Assembly: GCA_947579605.1 (NCBI GenBank)
Contig: OX388317.1
Span: 20,665,384 to 20,729,383, forward strand
DNA from: Athripsodes cinereus
Taxonomy: Eukaryota > Arthropoda > Insecta > Trichoptera > Leptoceridae
DNA: 64,000 nucleotides
Direction: 5' to 3'
Under the pieces are notes generated by a model. That model saw only the letters and a list, made by a program, of their open reading frames with translations, ran no database searches and had not been told where the DNA came from. Positions within the stretch are counted from its first letter, which is position 1. Each line of letters starts with the position of its first letter. A program made the position numbers and the translations under genes. Positions 52,314 to 63,441 of this stretch are shown piece after piece.

Positions 52314-53551
52314 CATTATAATGAAAAGGGCGGAAAGTAAAATCAACGAAACACTTTCAGAAGATCAATTTGGATTCCGCAAAGAGACAGGTACAAGAGA
52401 TGCAATTCTGAGTCTAAGACTTGTTCTTGAAAAGAGAATAACAGTAAATAGAAACACGTATGTAGCATTCATCGACCTAGAAAAAGCATTCGATAAAGTA
52501 GAATGGGAACAACTTTTTAAGACTCTAAACCAGATAGGAATGAGCTATAAGGACAGAAGAGCAATCTGGAGCCTATACAAGAATGAAATGGCTGTAATTA
52601 AAAGCGGAGAGAGCTGCGCAGAAGCGAGGGTAGAACAAGGTGTGAGACAGGGATGCTCAATGTCGCCAGCACTCTTTAACTGCTATATACAGCGAGCTAT
52701 TGATGAACTCAGAGAAGAAATGAAGAACTGGACAGGAGTAAAAATAAATGGGAAAAAAGTCGACATGATTAGATATGCAGACGACATAGCACTGCTCGCA
52801 GACTCCGAGATGGAGCTGAACGAAGCCTTAGGGAAAATGGAAAGTATACTGTTGTCAAAGTACAACATGAAAATAAATAAAGATAAAACAAAATGTATGG
52901 TCGTTGGAAGGGAGGAAGCGACTGCGAACATTGCCATAAATGGAGTGAGCATCAAACAAGTAAGAGAATTTGTGTACTTGGGCAGCAGAATAAACCAGGA
53001 CGGACGCTCCAAATCAGAAATTGTGAGCAGAATAAACCAGGCACGAATTGCCTTTAACAAAAAATCCAAAATATTAGAATCCCCCAATATTGATCTAAGC
53101 GTGAGGAAGAATCTCACTAAAGCCTTTGTGTGGAGCATTTTGTTATATGGGTGCGAGACGTGGACCATCAGCAAGAGGGAAAGCGGACGGTTAGCGGCAT
53201 TTGAAATGTGGTGCTATAGACGCATGCTGAAGATTCATTGGTCGGAACACGTCGAAAACGAAGAAGTGTTAACCAGGGTTGGCGAAAAAAGGCAACTCCT
53301 CAAAAGAATCTGCCAACAACGAGCTAATTGGATTGGCCACAACATCAGGCACCCAGGACTGCTCATCGCAATCGCAGAGGGCAGGACCGAAGGCACAAAT
53401 GGCAGAGGTCGACCGAGAGACGCCTATATGGACCAACTGAAGAGGGACATGAGCTGTGGCTCATATATGGAGTTGAAGAGACTAGCTGAGAATAGGGAGG
53501 AGTGGAGAAATAAGTCAAAACTCGTTGCAGACCAATCCATAACTCATTATA
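52314..53551 (+). mobile_element. RTE-like LINE fragment with 7-bp TSD
   Basis: CATTATA at 52314-52320 and 53545-53551 brackets a 1224-bp insert that starts inside the RT domain. Short TSD and 5' truncation fit target-primed reverse transcription. The TSD is short enough that chance cannot be excluded. Confidence 0.65.
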
Positions 53552-53616
53552 TATATCGAATGATGCTTCTTTCCTTACTAGGCTTATTTTCACACTTTGC
53601 TTCCAAAATTAATTGA
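52321..53616 (+). CDS. LINE reverse transcriptase fragment (YADD)
   Basis: The frame is open from the junction: NETLSEDQFGFRKETGTRDA, FIDLEKAFDKVEWEQL (motif A), EQGVRQGCSMSPALFNCYIQ (motif B) and catalytic RYADDIALLAD (YADD at 52774-52785). Then EFVYLGSRINQDG, LLYGCETWTISK and the C-terminus WIGHNIRHPGLL and GRGRPRDAYMDQLKRDM. This is the RTE-like type often annotated in insects as endonuclease-reverse transcriptase. The N-terminal endonuclease and RT fingers are absent. Residues after about 408 come from flanking DNA, since the insert seems to end at 53544. There is no internal stop, so the insertion is fairly recent. Confidence 0.8.
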   Translation: MKRAESKINETLSEDQFGFRKETGTRDAILSLRLVLEKRITVNRNTYVAFIDLEKAFDKVEWEQLFKTLNQIGMSYKDRRAIWSLYKNEMAVIKSGESCAEARVEQGVRQGCSMSPALFNCYIQRAIDELREEMKNWTGVKINGKKVDMIRYADDIALLADSEMELNEALGKMESILLSKYNMKINKDKTKCMVVGREEATANIAINGVSIKQVREFVYLGSRINQDGRSKSEIVSRINQARIAFNKKSKILESPNIDLSVRKNLTKAFVWSILLYGCETWTISKRESGRLAAFEMWCYRRMLKIHWSEHVENEEVLTRVGEKRQLLKRICQQRANWIGHNIRHPGLLIAIAEGRTEGTNGRGRPRDAYMDQLKRDMSCGSYMELKRLAENREEWRNKSKLVADQSITHYIYRMMLLSLLGLFSHFASKIN

Positions 53617-53816
53617 AAAGCGAAACAGCTATACAATAAAAAAAAACAAGATTTATTTCAATTAAAATACGCCAACTCCCTTTAAATATAACATAGTGTT
53701 GTAGTAGACATATGTTTGTGTAACTACAATCTACTCATAAAATATATAGATTTTTCACGATATGAAACACGTGTTTTTTTTAATACATGTTCCTATATTT
53801 TGTTGTCTAAAATACA
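53617..53816. other. AT-rich spacer
   Basis: Nothing recognised. Confidence 0.4.
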
Positions 53817-54062
53817 TCAAACATATTTTGAACCACTCTAGATTAATCATTCCAATTAATCACACTCATCCGTAGTCAATCTATTTGAATAGGTATTAAC
53901 TAAGTAGGTATGTTGTTTATGATACATATACATATGTGAACTTCGTTAAGGAGTATACATATACAACATACCTACCTAGTTAATACCTATTCAAATAAGT
54001 TGACTATGGATTAGCGTGATCAATTGGAATGATTAATCTAGAGTGGTTCAAAATATGTTTGA
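53817..54062. mobile_element. Foldback element, two 100-bp arms
   Basis: Arms 53817-53916 and 53963-54062 are inverted copies with a few mismatches (TCAAACATATTTTGAACCAC matched at the far end), around a 46-bp spacer. No coding frame, no GAAAC core and no clear TSD, so it is kept apart from F1-F4. Confidence 0.85.
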
Positions 54063-57000
54063 CATCTACACTTCTATGTAGTTAGTAAAATCCAGTTCCC
54101 GACATCCAATTGTGCCAAAAAATTCATAACATAAAATACATCAATTTGATTATATTATAAATTTACTTTTGTCAAAGCATCGACCTGTGTATCGTAAATA
54201 GGGAAAAAATTACATCATATTCTGGTTCATACTTGAATCTCTTATAAATATCCTTCAATAAAATAATATATCATACATATTCATATCACCTTTGAGTGTA
54301 GTTACCATATCAACATAACATACCTCCCTAATACAGATCCGATCTTCCATCTCATGGGTATGAAATCCTTCCAATATTGTTTAATGTATTATTTACTGAC
54401 GCCTTGTTCCTACTACTTCTATACATAGAGTATGAACTTCACGCCCGCTTGTCACTGCATTCCCGTCTCTTATAATTTCCCATGAGGCGCCCCGTTGTTG
54501 GGCGTAGTTACTACCGCGCTACGCTATACCGAGTGCCTCTATCCGCCTAAACTAACCTCGGGAAATTTATGCTTTTTGTCCCCGAATAAAGTGCCATCCA
54601 AAACGATGTATAATATTGTTGTCGCTTGTATCTATAAACGTTAAGTTTTGCGATAGACCATCTGAATGAAGTGTGTCAATAAAAATGAATTTTAGATGTG
54701 ATGGTTTCCGTAGAGTTCATATTCCGGAAATGGCATGATGGTATAAATGAATAAAAATGGATTTTAATCGTTATTAATGCCTACTCTATTTGAAATGCAG
54801 CTCAAGTGATAAATAGAAATGGATATACCTTCCATTTATTTGTTTAATCATGTTTTTCTGCTCCTGATTTTATGTAACATCTGTATCATTTTTCACTGAA
54901 GACACAAAACAGTTTTTTTTTTTTTTTTTTTTTTCATATTCATATTCATATCATTTTTTTATATTTTAAGTTACAATTCAATTATTAAACACAAAAATGA
55001 AAATATACAAAAACAACAAAAATCTGGCCCCAGGCAGCATCATAGAGCTGGTATTAGGGGCTAGAAGATCTTTAAATGAATTTGTCTTCTATAGAGCACA
55101 TAATTTACCTCTTGTTTTAACACAAAACATTAAAATCAGAAAAAAAAAAAAACAATAATCCGGCAATCAAAATCTAATATCTCTTCTTTCTAATGTACGT
55201 TTTTTCAATTGCCTCTTGAATTAAATATTCTCAGTTAAATATAATAACCTCCTTTACACGAGACATGTCTCTATAAGAAAATGTTTAGATTTAAGTTTTT
55301 ATCAAGAAGTCTATTTATTTTAATATGTGTATTAATTGTTATGTTCAATAAAATGAATACATAATTAAATAATTATCTGTCTAAAACACCTTGTAATCAA
55401 TATGATGTAGAGAATAAAAAAACAAGCAAACAAAAGTATTGCAACATTCTCAAAGATTCAAATTTCTCGATGTATAGTATCTAGTTCTGTTTTTGCCATA
55501 CTATAAAATTTCTCTTAGAATACATATTTGAAAATGTATAATTATGAGAGTAAACAATAAACTACTTGATATTTTTAATACCTGCCGACACAATAACAGC
55601 CCCTCTTTTATTGAATAACAAATATCATATTTTGAATACAACTTGTTAATTTGTATTTTTCAAGTTTCTGAAAAATTATTAAAATACTACGTAAATTCAA
55701 GCATCCAAACAATGCCGAGTATGCTAAGTGAGAATGTGAGGACTTGAATTATTATTTTGCAAGTTATAATTGTTTGAAATATTCTCTCACCACATCCAGT
55801 AATATTAATAGTATATAAAATTCTTAAGTTAGTTTGTTCATTTGTCTCTACCACACTCTGTTGAAATGATGTAGCACAGTCGATCCCCAAACTATGAAAT
55901 TCACATAACGCTGTTTTGGATATGGTTATAATATAAATATTTTATGTTGATTGTTGCACTGCTATGCCAGTGTACGATTTCATTTTTCATACTTCATTAT
56001 TTTACTAATAAGATCGACAAAAACAAAATCATTTCATTGAAACTAAAATCTAAATACAATTATGAATTGACAACGTTGCACTTGTAATACGTTTCCAAAA
56101 TATAAAGTTAATAAACTAGTTATATGAAATTATATATCGTGTTCGTGGGTATAGAAATTAATTGTGTATTTAATTACTGAATGCTTTAACTAGTTTTAGT
56201 CTCGAAAGTAGTGTTTTTGTTTCATTATATAATATAAAATTTAACTTTTATTTTTGTAAGTTATACTCCCGTTTCATAACATCATTAAAAGAAAAGATTA
56301 TAATTCACGGGTAAAAGAACTAATTATATAATGGTTGCAAAGTAGAGAACAAGAAGCAGAGTCGTCTTACCCTAATTTACGAGATTTTCTTTGGACTCAT
56401 TCTAATATAATTTCGTAGTTTTATTGTATCTGTCTTTTATCAACTAAAACTATACAACGTTTACTTCAGTTTTGTACGAGTATAAAGTTTGAATGTTTCT
56501 TAGTATTGTACTCTAATAAGAGCAATAACATAAACTTATCGTTGGCGTGTAAACTTAATATTATTAGTAAACTAGTAGTCGCTTGTAGCGGTTTTTGAAA
56601 TAGTACCTAACATACGACACATACAACCTTCTCACAAAAAAAAAACATATATTAAGCCATGACAAGTCTGCGAATAGTTATTCCTGAATAAAAATTAAAA
56701 TATTACTTACAAACATTTTTATTTATTTATTAATATAGGTATTTTTTTAACGTATAATAATTTAAATCAGCTTGCTTAAGCTAATCGATAAGCATCCACT
56801 TTTTTTCTTATTTCCTACTTCAAAGATTTTTTACAATTTTCTGGTTGTGTACATGAGGTTCTGTTGAGTGAATTATTCTTTATTTATTCCATGGATCACA
56901 AACTCAATTTTGTACCGAAAACTCACTTAGCCAGGCATAACACATGGAATACCAATTATTCCATATTTGTTAGTACTGGTGATGGAGATACCATGCTACC

Positions 57001-58689
57001 CTCTTTGGAATTGGGATTTGTCACAATAATATATGAAAATTTCAACTCCCCAATGAATATATGTTTCAAACTTTTGAAAAACCTTTAGAACTTAGTATAA
57101 GTAACATACTGTGAAATTGCCATGTTGCTTGCATAAATTTGCATCCCACATTTCGTATGCATGAATTCTATTTCGTGAAATTTAATTTTGTTATTTCAAT
57201 ATTTAAATAATATGATAAATTGAAATACTGCATTAATTTATTTTATAATTTAGTGGCATACGTATTCCATACAAAAAGAGCGTTCTATATTTCTGCGTCC
57301 GTTTAATTATTTTTGATAATGATTTTTTTATTAATGTACGCTATTTTTGTGGTTTTATTTTATTTTTTACTTTTTAAACGTCCCTCATTTGAGCACTCGA
57401 TCAAATTAAAAATTATTCCTTCTTGGGATTGAGTATAGATAATCCTTCGTGTATTCTCATTCTATGTAATCTCATCTTTAATTAAATATATAAAAGCTTT
57501 GTTTTTGTAAAATGTGTAAATCTATGAAAACTTTTATAACGGCACGCAATCTCTGCCAACTTATAAAAAATCTCGTATGAGATTTTTATTCAATTGTTGT
57601 TTTATTAATCAACGATTCAGAAAACTAAACAAACTTATTTATAAAACATCTAAAAAATCAAGCCTCTGTCTCGTGTCGCCTAGACGACTACAATATAATA
57701 AAACATTGTAGTTTTCAAGGAATTCCTACATTACAGCGAAATATTATGTTTTGTCTCACTCCCGTGCGACATCGTCCTATTCTCGTCTAGAAGTTATTAG
57801 ACAAAACTTAGTACTCCAACCACTTAACTATATGAAAGACAATTCTCTCAACGTTTCCCCCAAGGTTTACAAGATGTTTTAGTTCATTCTCCTTGTCTCT
57901 AAGCCGTGATTTTATTTATAGTTTGGGAGATGTTTTTTTTTATATATCAATATTTTTCTCCTATCTCTTTCCTTTATAAATGTTTATCTCTTTTTACTAA
58001 TATCTTAAAAACAGATAAATGTGTCGGCGAGATTCATAATTCACGTATATGTATTATAGCGTATTTCGAAACTCAGCGACACATGACAAATAAAGTATTT
58101 ATACATCCCCAATCAAAACACGTGTAGTATTGTAATAAAGCTCAATGGTAAGAACTGTATTGAAAATTGTATCTATTACAATTACAAGAAGTTTGTCTTT
58201 GTGGTATATGGAGATTGGGTACAGGTTTCTTATGAAATAAAAAAAGAGAAGAAAGTTCCACAGTAGGATCTCGCACGTGTATTTGTGTTATTATTTCATC
58301 ATTGAAGTGTTGTTGGTTGAACAAATTATCCACCACCTTCGTGGCATGTGCTGGAAGAATTGCGAAGCTTTTTTTTCAGGAATAGCTTAATGTCATTTAT
58401 AAAAACTTATTATTCGTATAAAAATATATAGATGTAATGTTATAAAGATAGTGTTTTATAAAGGATTATTTTGCTATATAAAAATTACAAGTTATTATAT
58501 TTTTTTCGAAGTATTTTTTTTCCTTTTAAACTGGGCGTGATTCTTTAAAAATCCAATTAATTATTTAATAACCTTATCTTAATTAAGTTATGGAAATGAA
58601 CAAACCCTTCCCAGTTTAACTGTCTGAATTTTACTGTAGAGTTTTTCAAAAGAAACTATATAAAAAAAACATTACGAACTGAAACAAAA
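54063..58689. other. Long AT-rich stretch with no recognised gene
   Basis: Islands inside it: 54425-54600 is GC-rich for the window, with a GCGTAG..CTACGC hairpin near 54507-54526; a T24 run lies at about 54911-54934. Open frames at 55687-55890 (-), 56864-57088 (+), 57906-58127 (+) and 58142-58336 (-) show no domain. No repeat family recognised elsewhere in the window was found in 55.2-58.6 kb. Confidence 0.45.
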
Positions 58690-58780
58690 CAAATACAGTA
58701 AAACTCAAACTGCTTATTTCCATTAATTAATATGGAGTTTTACAAAATAAACGTCAGTCAATCAATAACTTATTCTTACT
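58690..58780 (-). repeat. Family-E short repeat
   Basis: On +: CTGCTTATTTCCATTAATTA, ATATGGAGTTTTACAAAATA, AACGTCAGTCAATCAATAAC, the reverse of the 12.43-kb copy and of the tail of foldback F1. Confidence 0.5.
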
Positions 58781-58826
58781 ATATTTTTTTGTGCATTCTT
58801 TACTGATCATTGATTTCAAACAATCA

Positions 58827-59002
58827 TTTTTTTTTAAAAAAGATATATCTGGGTTTTGTTATAAACTCAAATACAACCTTATTACCTTTCACACTAAGCT
58901 AAAAGCTTGTGCCGTGAAAGGGGAGTTTGCCAGCACCTGGGATCAAACCACGGACCCCTTGTTCTGAAGGCGAGACTCTATCTCCAGGCTACCGACGAAC
59001 CC
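58827..59002 (-). mobile_element. SINE family S copy 6
   Basis: Full-length reverse copy from the T-run and AAAGATATATCTGGGTTTTG to GGCTACCGACGAACCC, with the B-box complement GGATCAAACCACGG. It shares the GTGCCGTGAAAG variant with copy 3. Confidence 0.9.
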
Positions 59003-59129
59003 GAAAAAAATTAAAAAACTGACCATAAAACATTATTTGTATGTCTACTTACCAAAAATATATGGTAGAAAATCTAGAAGTAGTTAATATTAGATTTAAT
59101 TTTACTTAGGTGGATACTGGGCTATTCGT

Positions 59130-59622
59130 TCACTCTATTCACTGTGTCAGTGTTTAGGTAGTAGAATTCCATAATGAAATAAATAAAACAAATGTTTTAT
59201 TGTACTATTCGATGTAGGTGCTATTCGATGTACTATTCGATTATTCGATGTACTATACAATGTTTTGATTTTTCATGACTTTTCTAGTTGTTCTGTTTTG
59301 ACTAATTTTATGATTGTTTTTGATTTCCAATAATTGTATTTGTTCTTCGCCAGTTGTTTTTCTTTTCTAACTGTGTTGTAAATGAGAATTATGTTTTGTT
59401 TTTGTTTTTATATTTAACATGTAAAAGGCTCACGCCATGGATGTATGTATAAATAAAAATAAATAAAATAAATAAGTATTCACGAGAGAGACATCTTTCG
59501 TCTTGTTCATTCAATTGACAATGTCCTAACGATTGTCCTGACAATGTATGTACTACTAACAAGACGAAAGACGTCACTCTCGTATATAAATCAAATAGCA
59601 GAATAAAACATTTGTTTTATTT
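59130..59622 (+). mobile_element. Composite: CGAGAGAGACGTC foldback interrupted by a family-D end
   Basis: The left part repeats the 52.05-kb flank (CACTGTGTCAGTGTTTAGGT, TAGTAGAATTCCATAA, AACAAATGTTTTATTG). A segment with ATTCGATGTACTATTCGAT units follows. A family-D 3' end (TTTAACATGTAAAAGGCTCA, CGCC, then AAATAAATAAAA to about 59475) comes next. Then foldback arms 59483-59505 and 59559-59582 (CGAGAGAGACATCTTTCGTC / GACGAAAGACGTC). The right edge AATAAAACATTTGTTTTATT mirrors the left AAAACAAATGTTTTATT. Confidence 0.55.
59510..59585 (+). ncRNA. Decayed hammerhead-like motif in the composite foldback
   Basis: UUGACAAUGUCC and AAGACGAAAGACGUC are kept but separated by an enlarged helix II region of about 40 nt. 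Helix I is not convincing. It is listed for its homology to the 52.14-kb motif. Confidence 0.2.
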
Positions 59623-60019
59623 ATTTAGGATTTTTGAGTTATTGAGACACCCGAGGTCAATCTTCATTGACGTAAGGGTTAACCCCACATAAGCTGGTGT
59701 TTGTGTATGTGAGTATTATTTTACACTCGATGTTGTATAGCACTTGTATTGCAATAATTAGTGAGTCAGAGGGAATCACTACTACTTCTACTACTACTGC
59801 TTGTCTATCATTCATTGTTGTCGTTGTTGACCTGCTGTCCATCACCCCGCCTCTAGCTGTCATCCGCACTCGTACCACTACCTTCTCTTACTCTCCTGTC
59901 AGACATCAACCCCGTCAACTCGTCAACGTTTGTTATTATTTTCATCATCAAATATCTCTATTATGATAATATTTTATTAAAAATATAATGTGTTTAAATT
60001 TTTAATTATCGACCGACGG
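59623..60019. other. AT-rich spacer, nothing recognised
   Basis: A TAC/ACT-rich patch at about 59780-59800 only. Confidence 0.35.
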
Positions 60020-60245
60020 TTTTTGGTGGAAATCCATCTAAACCTGCCTTTAAAATAACAGCAAATCTCTCAAATAAGGAAGCCTGCGGACTTATAGCAT
60101 GTAATGTACATACACGTCGTCCTCTTTGCCCTATTAAATATACATTCAGAATGGGTGACATGCCTCATTAAAAATTTAAAGATATCAAATGTCCTGTTCG
60201 TGTTGCTTAACGAATACCCGCCTTCTAGATGACACAAAAAAAATA
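60020..60245 (-). mobile_element. Family-B repeat, diverged
   Basis: AGGAAGCCTGCGGACTTATA, ACACGTCGTCCTCTTTGCCC, TTCAGAATGGGTGACATGCC and AACGAATACCCGCCTTCTAG follow the long family-B order in reverse. Confidence 0.55.
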
Positions 60246-60434
60246 AGGGAAAAGAATATAAAAGCTTTTGTATTCTTCCTCGAGATGGTTTAAAAATGTA
60301 ATTTTTTACAATTGACTCACAGGCTACACTATTTTCATCATACAAGCTATTAATTAGCGAAACAGTGTTTGAGTTCATATTTATATATATTTACGAAATA
60401 ATCGTGAACTTAAATATAATGATAATACGTTCAT

Positions 60435-60590
60435 TTATTCCTTTATCTCACACAGTATTGCCCCCAAATGAGGTAGCAAGCGGGAATACTGCAGATGATA
60501 AACATGCGAGTCGTTTTTTCAGTGCCAGAAAAAATTAAGATGGGTTGTATGTATATCTTGTCGCTGAATTCAAGATGTTTAATGTGTTCT
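60435..60590 (-). mobile_element. Family-B repeat, diverged
   Basis: CACACAGTATTGCCCCCAAA, TGAGGTAGCAAGCGGGAATA, AAACATGCGAGTCGTTTTTT, GTCGCTGAATTCAAGATG. Confidence 0.5.
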
Positions 60591-61410
60591 TAAAATATGT
60601 TAAAATATATTTATACGATCTCAATAATCAAAATGCACCAATCATCTGGTTTATCTACAACCTTCCATCTTTACTATTGGTTGATGTTTATATGTACTAT
60701 CCAATGACAGCTCGCAGTGATGCCATGTTATTTCCCAGCGGTATTTTCCTATTGTATCAATTTGAATTTGGAAGCGATGCGAATGATATTTAACTTTCAC
60801 AATATGTAACTGACACCTATGTTATTATTACGAGCCTTCCTTTCAAATGAATGATGTTCGAAATTTGAATTTCAAACCTGTCAATTAAATGCTTCCATTT
60901 CGTTGATATATTTATATATACCTACGAATACGAGCTGAAATGAATCGAATATTCTTCTCGATTTATTTTGCATAATTTGAATTTACATTTGAAAATCAAA
61001 TTTGGAACACATACGTACATAGTACCTACCTACGGTTGATTTTTATACTTTGGAATAGAACAGCGTTCTTGTCAACATTTTCGAACGAAATTTAAATTTA
61101 ACATTATTATCTACTCGTTGAACCTCACCCACACAATATTTACCATCTTGCATTCAGTGAAGAGGCTGGCCACTTTTTTGAAAGACTTTTCATTTTTTAT
61201 AACCCAGAGAGAACTTTTAATAGTTCCCAAACATATAATGAAAATTTAGATCACTCATCTTCTGAAATATGGTGTCGAGAAAAAATTAACCAGCTAATCA
61301 ATTGTATATTTATTTGTTTTCAAACCTCGGAGTCCCCGAAACATGACAGTTCTTTCACTTTTTTGAAATGTTTTTAGTGTCCTGTAAAAGGCAAGTATTC
61401 GAAACTACTA
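60591..61410. other. AT-rich spacer
   Basis: No gene recognised. CCTCGGAGTCCCCGAAACAT at about 61325 resembles the GC-richer family-B head. Confidence 0.35.
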
Positions 61411-61740
61411 CTTCACCATCACGGCATATCCAACAAATAGGGTAGCCAGCAGACCAGCTGCATGTAATTAACATGCAAACTGTCTTCTCTGTGCCAACAT
61501 AGTATTCGAAAACATCCCTTTAAAGTACTAAAGATTTTACGGGGCAGCACTTCTCGCTTTAACGCGACATTAAATCCTGTTTGTGCATGTGTGTGTCGTT
61601 GTTTCTCCATATGTGCACGAGGTATGTAGCATGCGCTGCCCTTAAAAAACTTGAGATTTATAATTCAGCGACGAGGCATGAATGCTAGTCTGATAGCAAT
61701 CCTTGTTGCGGGACAGGTATACCTTAATGTTCAAAAAAGA
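61411..61740 (-). mobile_element. Family-B repeat
   Basis: On +: TCACCATCACGGCATATCCA, CAAATAGGGTAGCCAGCAGA, CATGCAAACTGTCTTCTCTG, then further family blocks to about TTCAGCGACGAGGCATGAAT at 61665. One of the better copies. Confidence 0.75.
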
Positions 61741-62490
61741 TAAGCAGGCAGATCGGATGTTACCTCAACTGAGAGAAATACCATGATGGTACTATAGACC
61801 TGTATGGTTTAGACTAGTAACCCAGTACTAATTTTCTCAGAAAACGTGTTCCAAAATTATCATTAATAATAATATTATTGTGCTGTTTCACTCCAACATA
61901 TTAAGATGCTTATGATCTCTTTCCTACTTATACTTAATTATTGCACATTCTATAAATATACCAAAAAAGCCATGAAATGTCCCCTACATTTTTTTAAACA
62001 AACAAAGCCTTGCAATTAATATGTTTGGTCGCAACATTTGATTGGTCGCATTACTAATTTTTCCTTTGCACTTCTTTTCTGTGCAATATAAGTTGGTGGA
62101 TGATACAGAAAAAATATTTCATTTTGGCATAACAAATTTTACAGTTTATTTTATATTCCACTCACCTATGTAAAAATAATTGCGTTGTTATTCATTATCT
62201 GTCTATAAAAATTTAAAATAATTATTGCTGGTGGCAAATTGATTACCAACATAAATGTGGCATTAATTAATAAATAATTAATAAATTACCCATACAATTG
62301 ACATTTCTGCGTTTAATTAAACGCTTTTTTCATTAATTAATGCCTATTGAACAAAATTACGAATTTAATTTAAATTAATTATATTTTTACCACGTAACAA
62401 AGTGTAAAATTAATGAACTTTTATATGGAGTTATGTATCTACTGTTTTAGAGTTTTTTTGAAAATCTGTATTTTCATTCCATTAAATTAG
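61741..62490. other. AT-rich spacer, nothing recognised
   Basis: No repeat or coding signal. Confidence 0.4.
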
Positions 62491-62541
62491 TCTACTCTCC
62501 TGTTTACCCCATTTGTGGGATACGCCGTGATGGTATAGTTT
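62491..62541 (+). mobile_element. Family-B 3' end fragment
   Basis: TTTACCCCATTTGTGGGATA, CGCCGTGATGGTATAG is the RTE-like terminus alone. Confidence 0.7.
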
Positions 62542-62683
62542 AGAAGTAATATGTCTACTTCAAACCTACTTACAAAAGATGCCATGATGATAGCTTCTTC
62601 TTCACGTCTCTGACCAGGCCACCCTGACGTTGATTTGCCAGGCCATTTGGAAAAATACTTCGCTCTCCTTCCCTCATCACCAG

Positions 62684-63055
62684 ACTTGCTGCGACTTTAC
62701 CCGCTAAGTGTAAGCACTTCAGCCGTCATCTGACGACATTAACCAATGGATAATGATGTGCATCTCACTCTATCAAACTTGCTGCGACTTTACCCGCTAA
62801 GTGTAAGCACTTCAGCCGTCATCTGACGACATTAACCAATGGATAATGATGTGCATCTCACTCTATCAAACTTGCTGCGACTTTACCCGCTAAGTGTAAG
62901 CACTTCAGCCGTCATCTGACGACATTAACCAATGGATAATGATGTGCATCTCACTCTATCAAACTTGCTGCGACTTTACCCGCTAAGTGTAAGCACTTCA
63001 GCCGTCATCTGACGACATTAACCAATGGATAATGATGTGCATCTCACTCTATCAA
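62684..63055 (+). repeat. 93-bp tandem array, four units
   Basis: Units start at 62684, 62777, 62870 and 62963. Each begins ACTTGCTGCGACTTTACCCG and ends CACTCTATCAA. The units appear identical. All six frames of the unit contain stops, so it is not a coding repeat. It is markedly less AT-rich than its surroundings. Confidence 0.95.
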
Positions 63056-63140
63056 GACGTAAATTTTAAGTATCACAATATGGTTCAAAAACGATTTAAG
63101 TTGTGCCTTATATCTAATTTATCTTTTTTTCTTTTCACAG

Positions 63141-63184
63141 ATTTATGAAAATACGACACCTTCATTGCAAAGCAGTTTTAAAAG
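63141..63184 (+). CDS. Candidate 44-nt internal exon
   Basis: The strong acceptor TCTTTTTTTCTTTTCACAG and the donor AG|GTATGT bracket ATTTATGAAAATACGACACC through AGTTTTAAAAG. Two phases are open: IYENTTPSLQSSFK, or FMKIRHLHCKAVLK after one carried base. It cannot follow the 30.86-kb exon directly, because TG plus A would make a stop. No protein family can be judged from 14 residues. Confidence 0.3.
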
Positions 63185-63273
63185 GTATGTATTTGTAGTA
63201 CATATTTGTGCTAACATTATACTAAACTACAAGACACTCGTATAATTATGATCCAAAGTAATACCAATATATT

Positions 63274-63441
63274 TTCGTTATATCAAATATTTGAATCACT
63301 TTAAAGCCTTTTGTTTTCATTATATCAAATATTTGAATCACTTTAAAGCCTTTTGTTTTCGTTATATCAAATATTTGAATCACTTTAAAGCCTTTTGTTT
63401 TCGTTGTATCAAATATTTGAATCACTTTAAAGCCTATTTTC
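63274..63441 (+). repeat. 42-bp tandem array, four units
   Basis: TATCAAATATTTGAATCACT starts at 63281, 63323, 63365 and 63407 with one or two base changes between units. The unit is a multiple of three, which keeps a repetitive frame (NHFKAFCFRYIKYL) open by arithmetic alone; I do not call a gene. Confidence 0.95.

Noticed and set aside
52683..53174. 163-codon minus-strand frame
   Set aside because: Antisense shadow of the RT fragment at 52.3-53.5 kb.
60070..60378. 102-codon minus-strand frame
   Set aside because: It lies largely over a diverged family-B repeat and has no recognisable domain.
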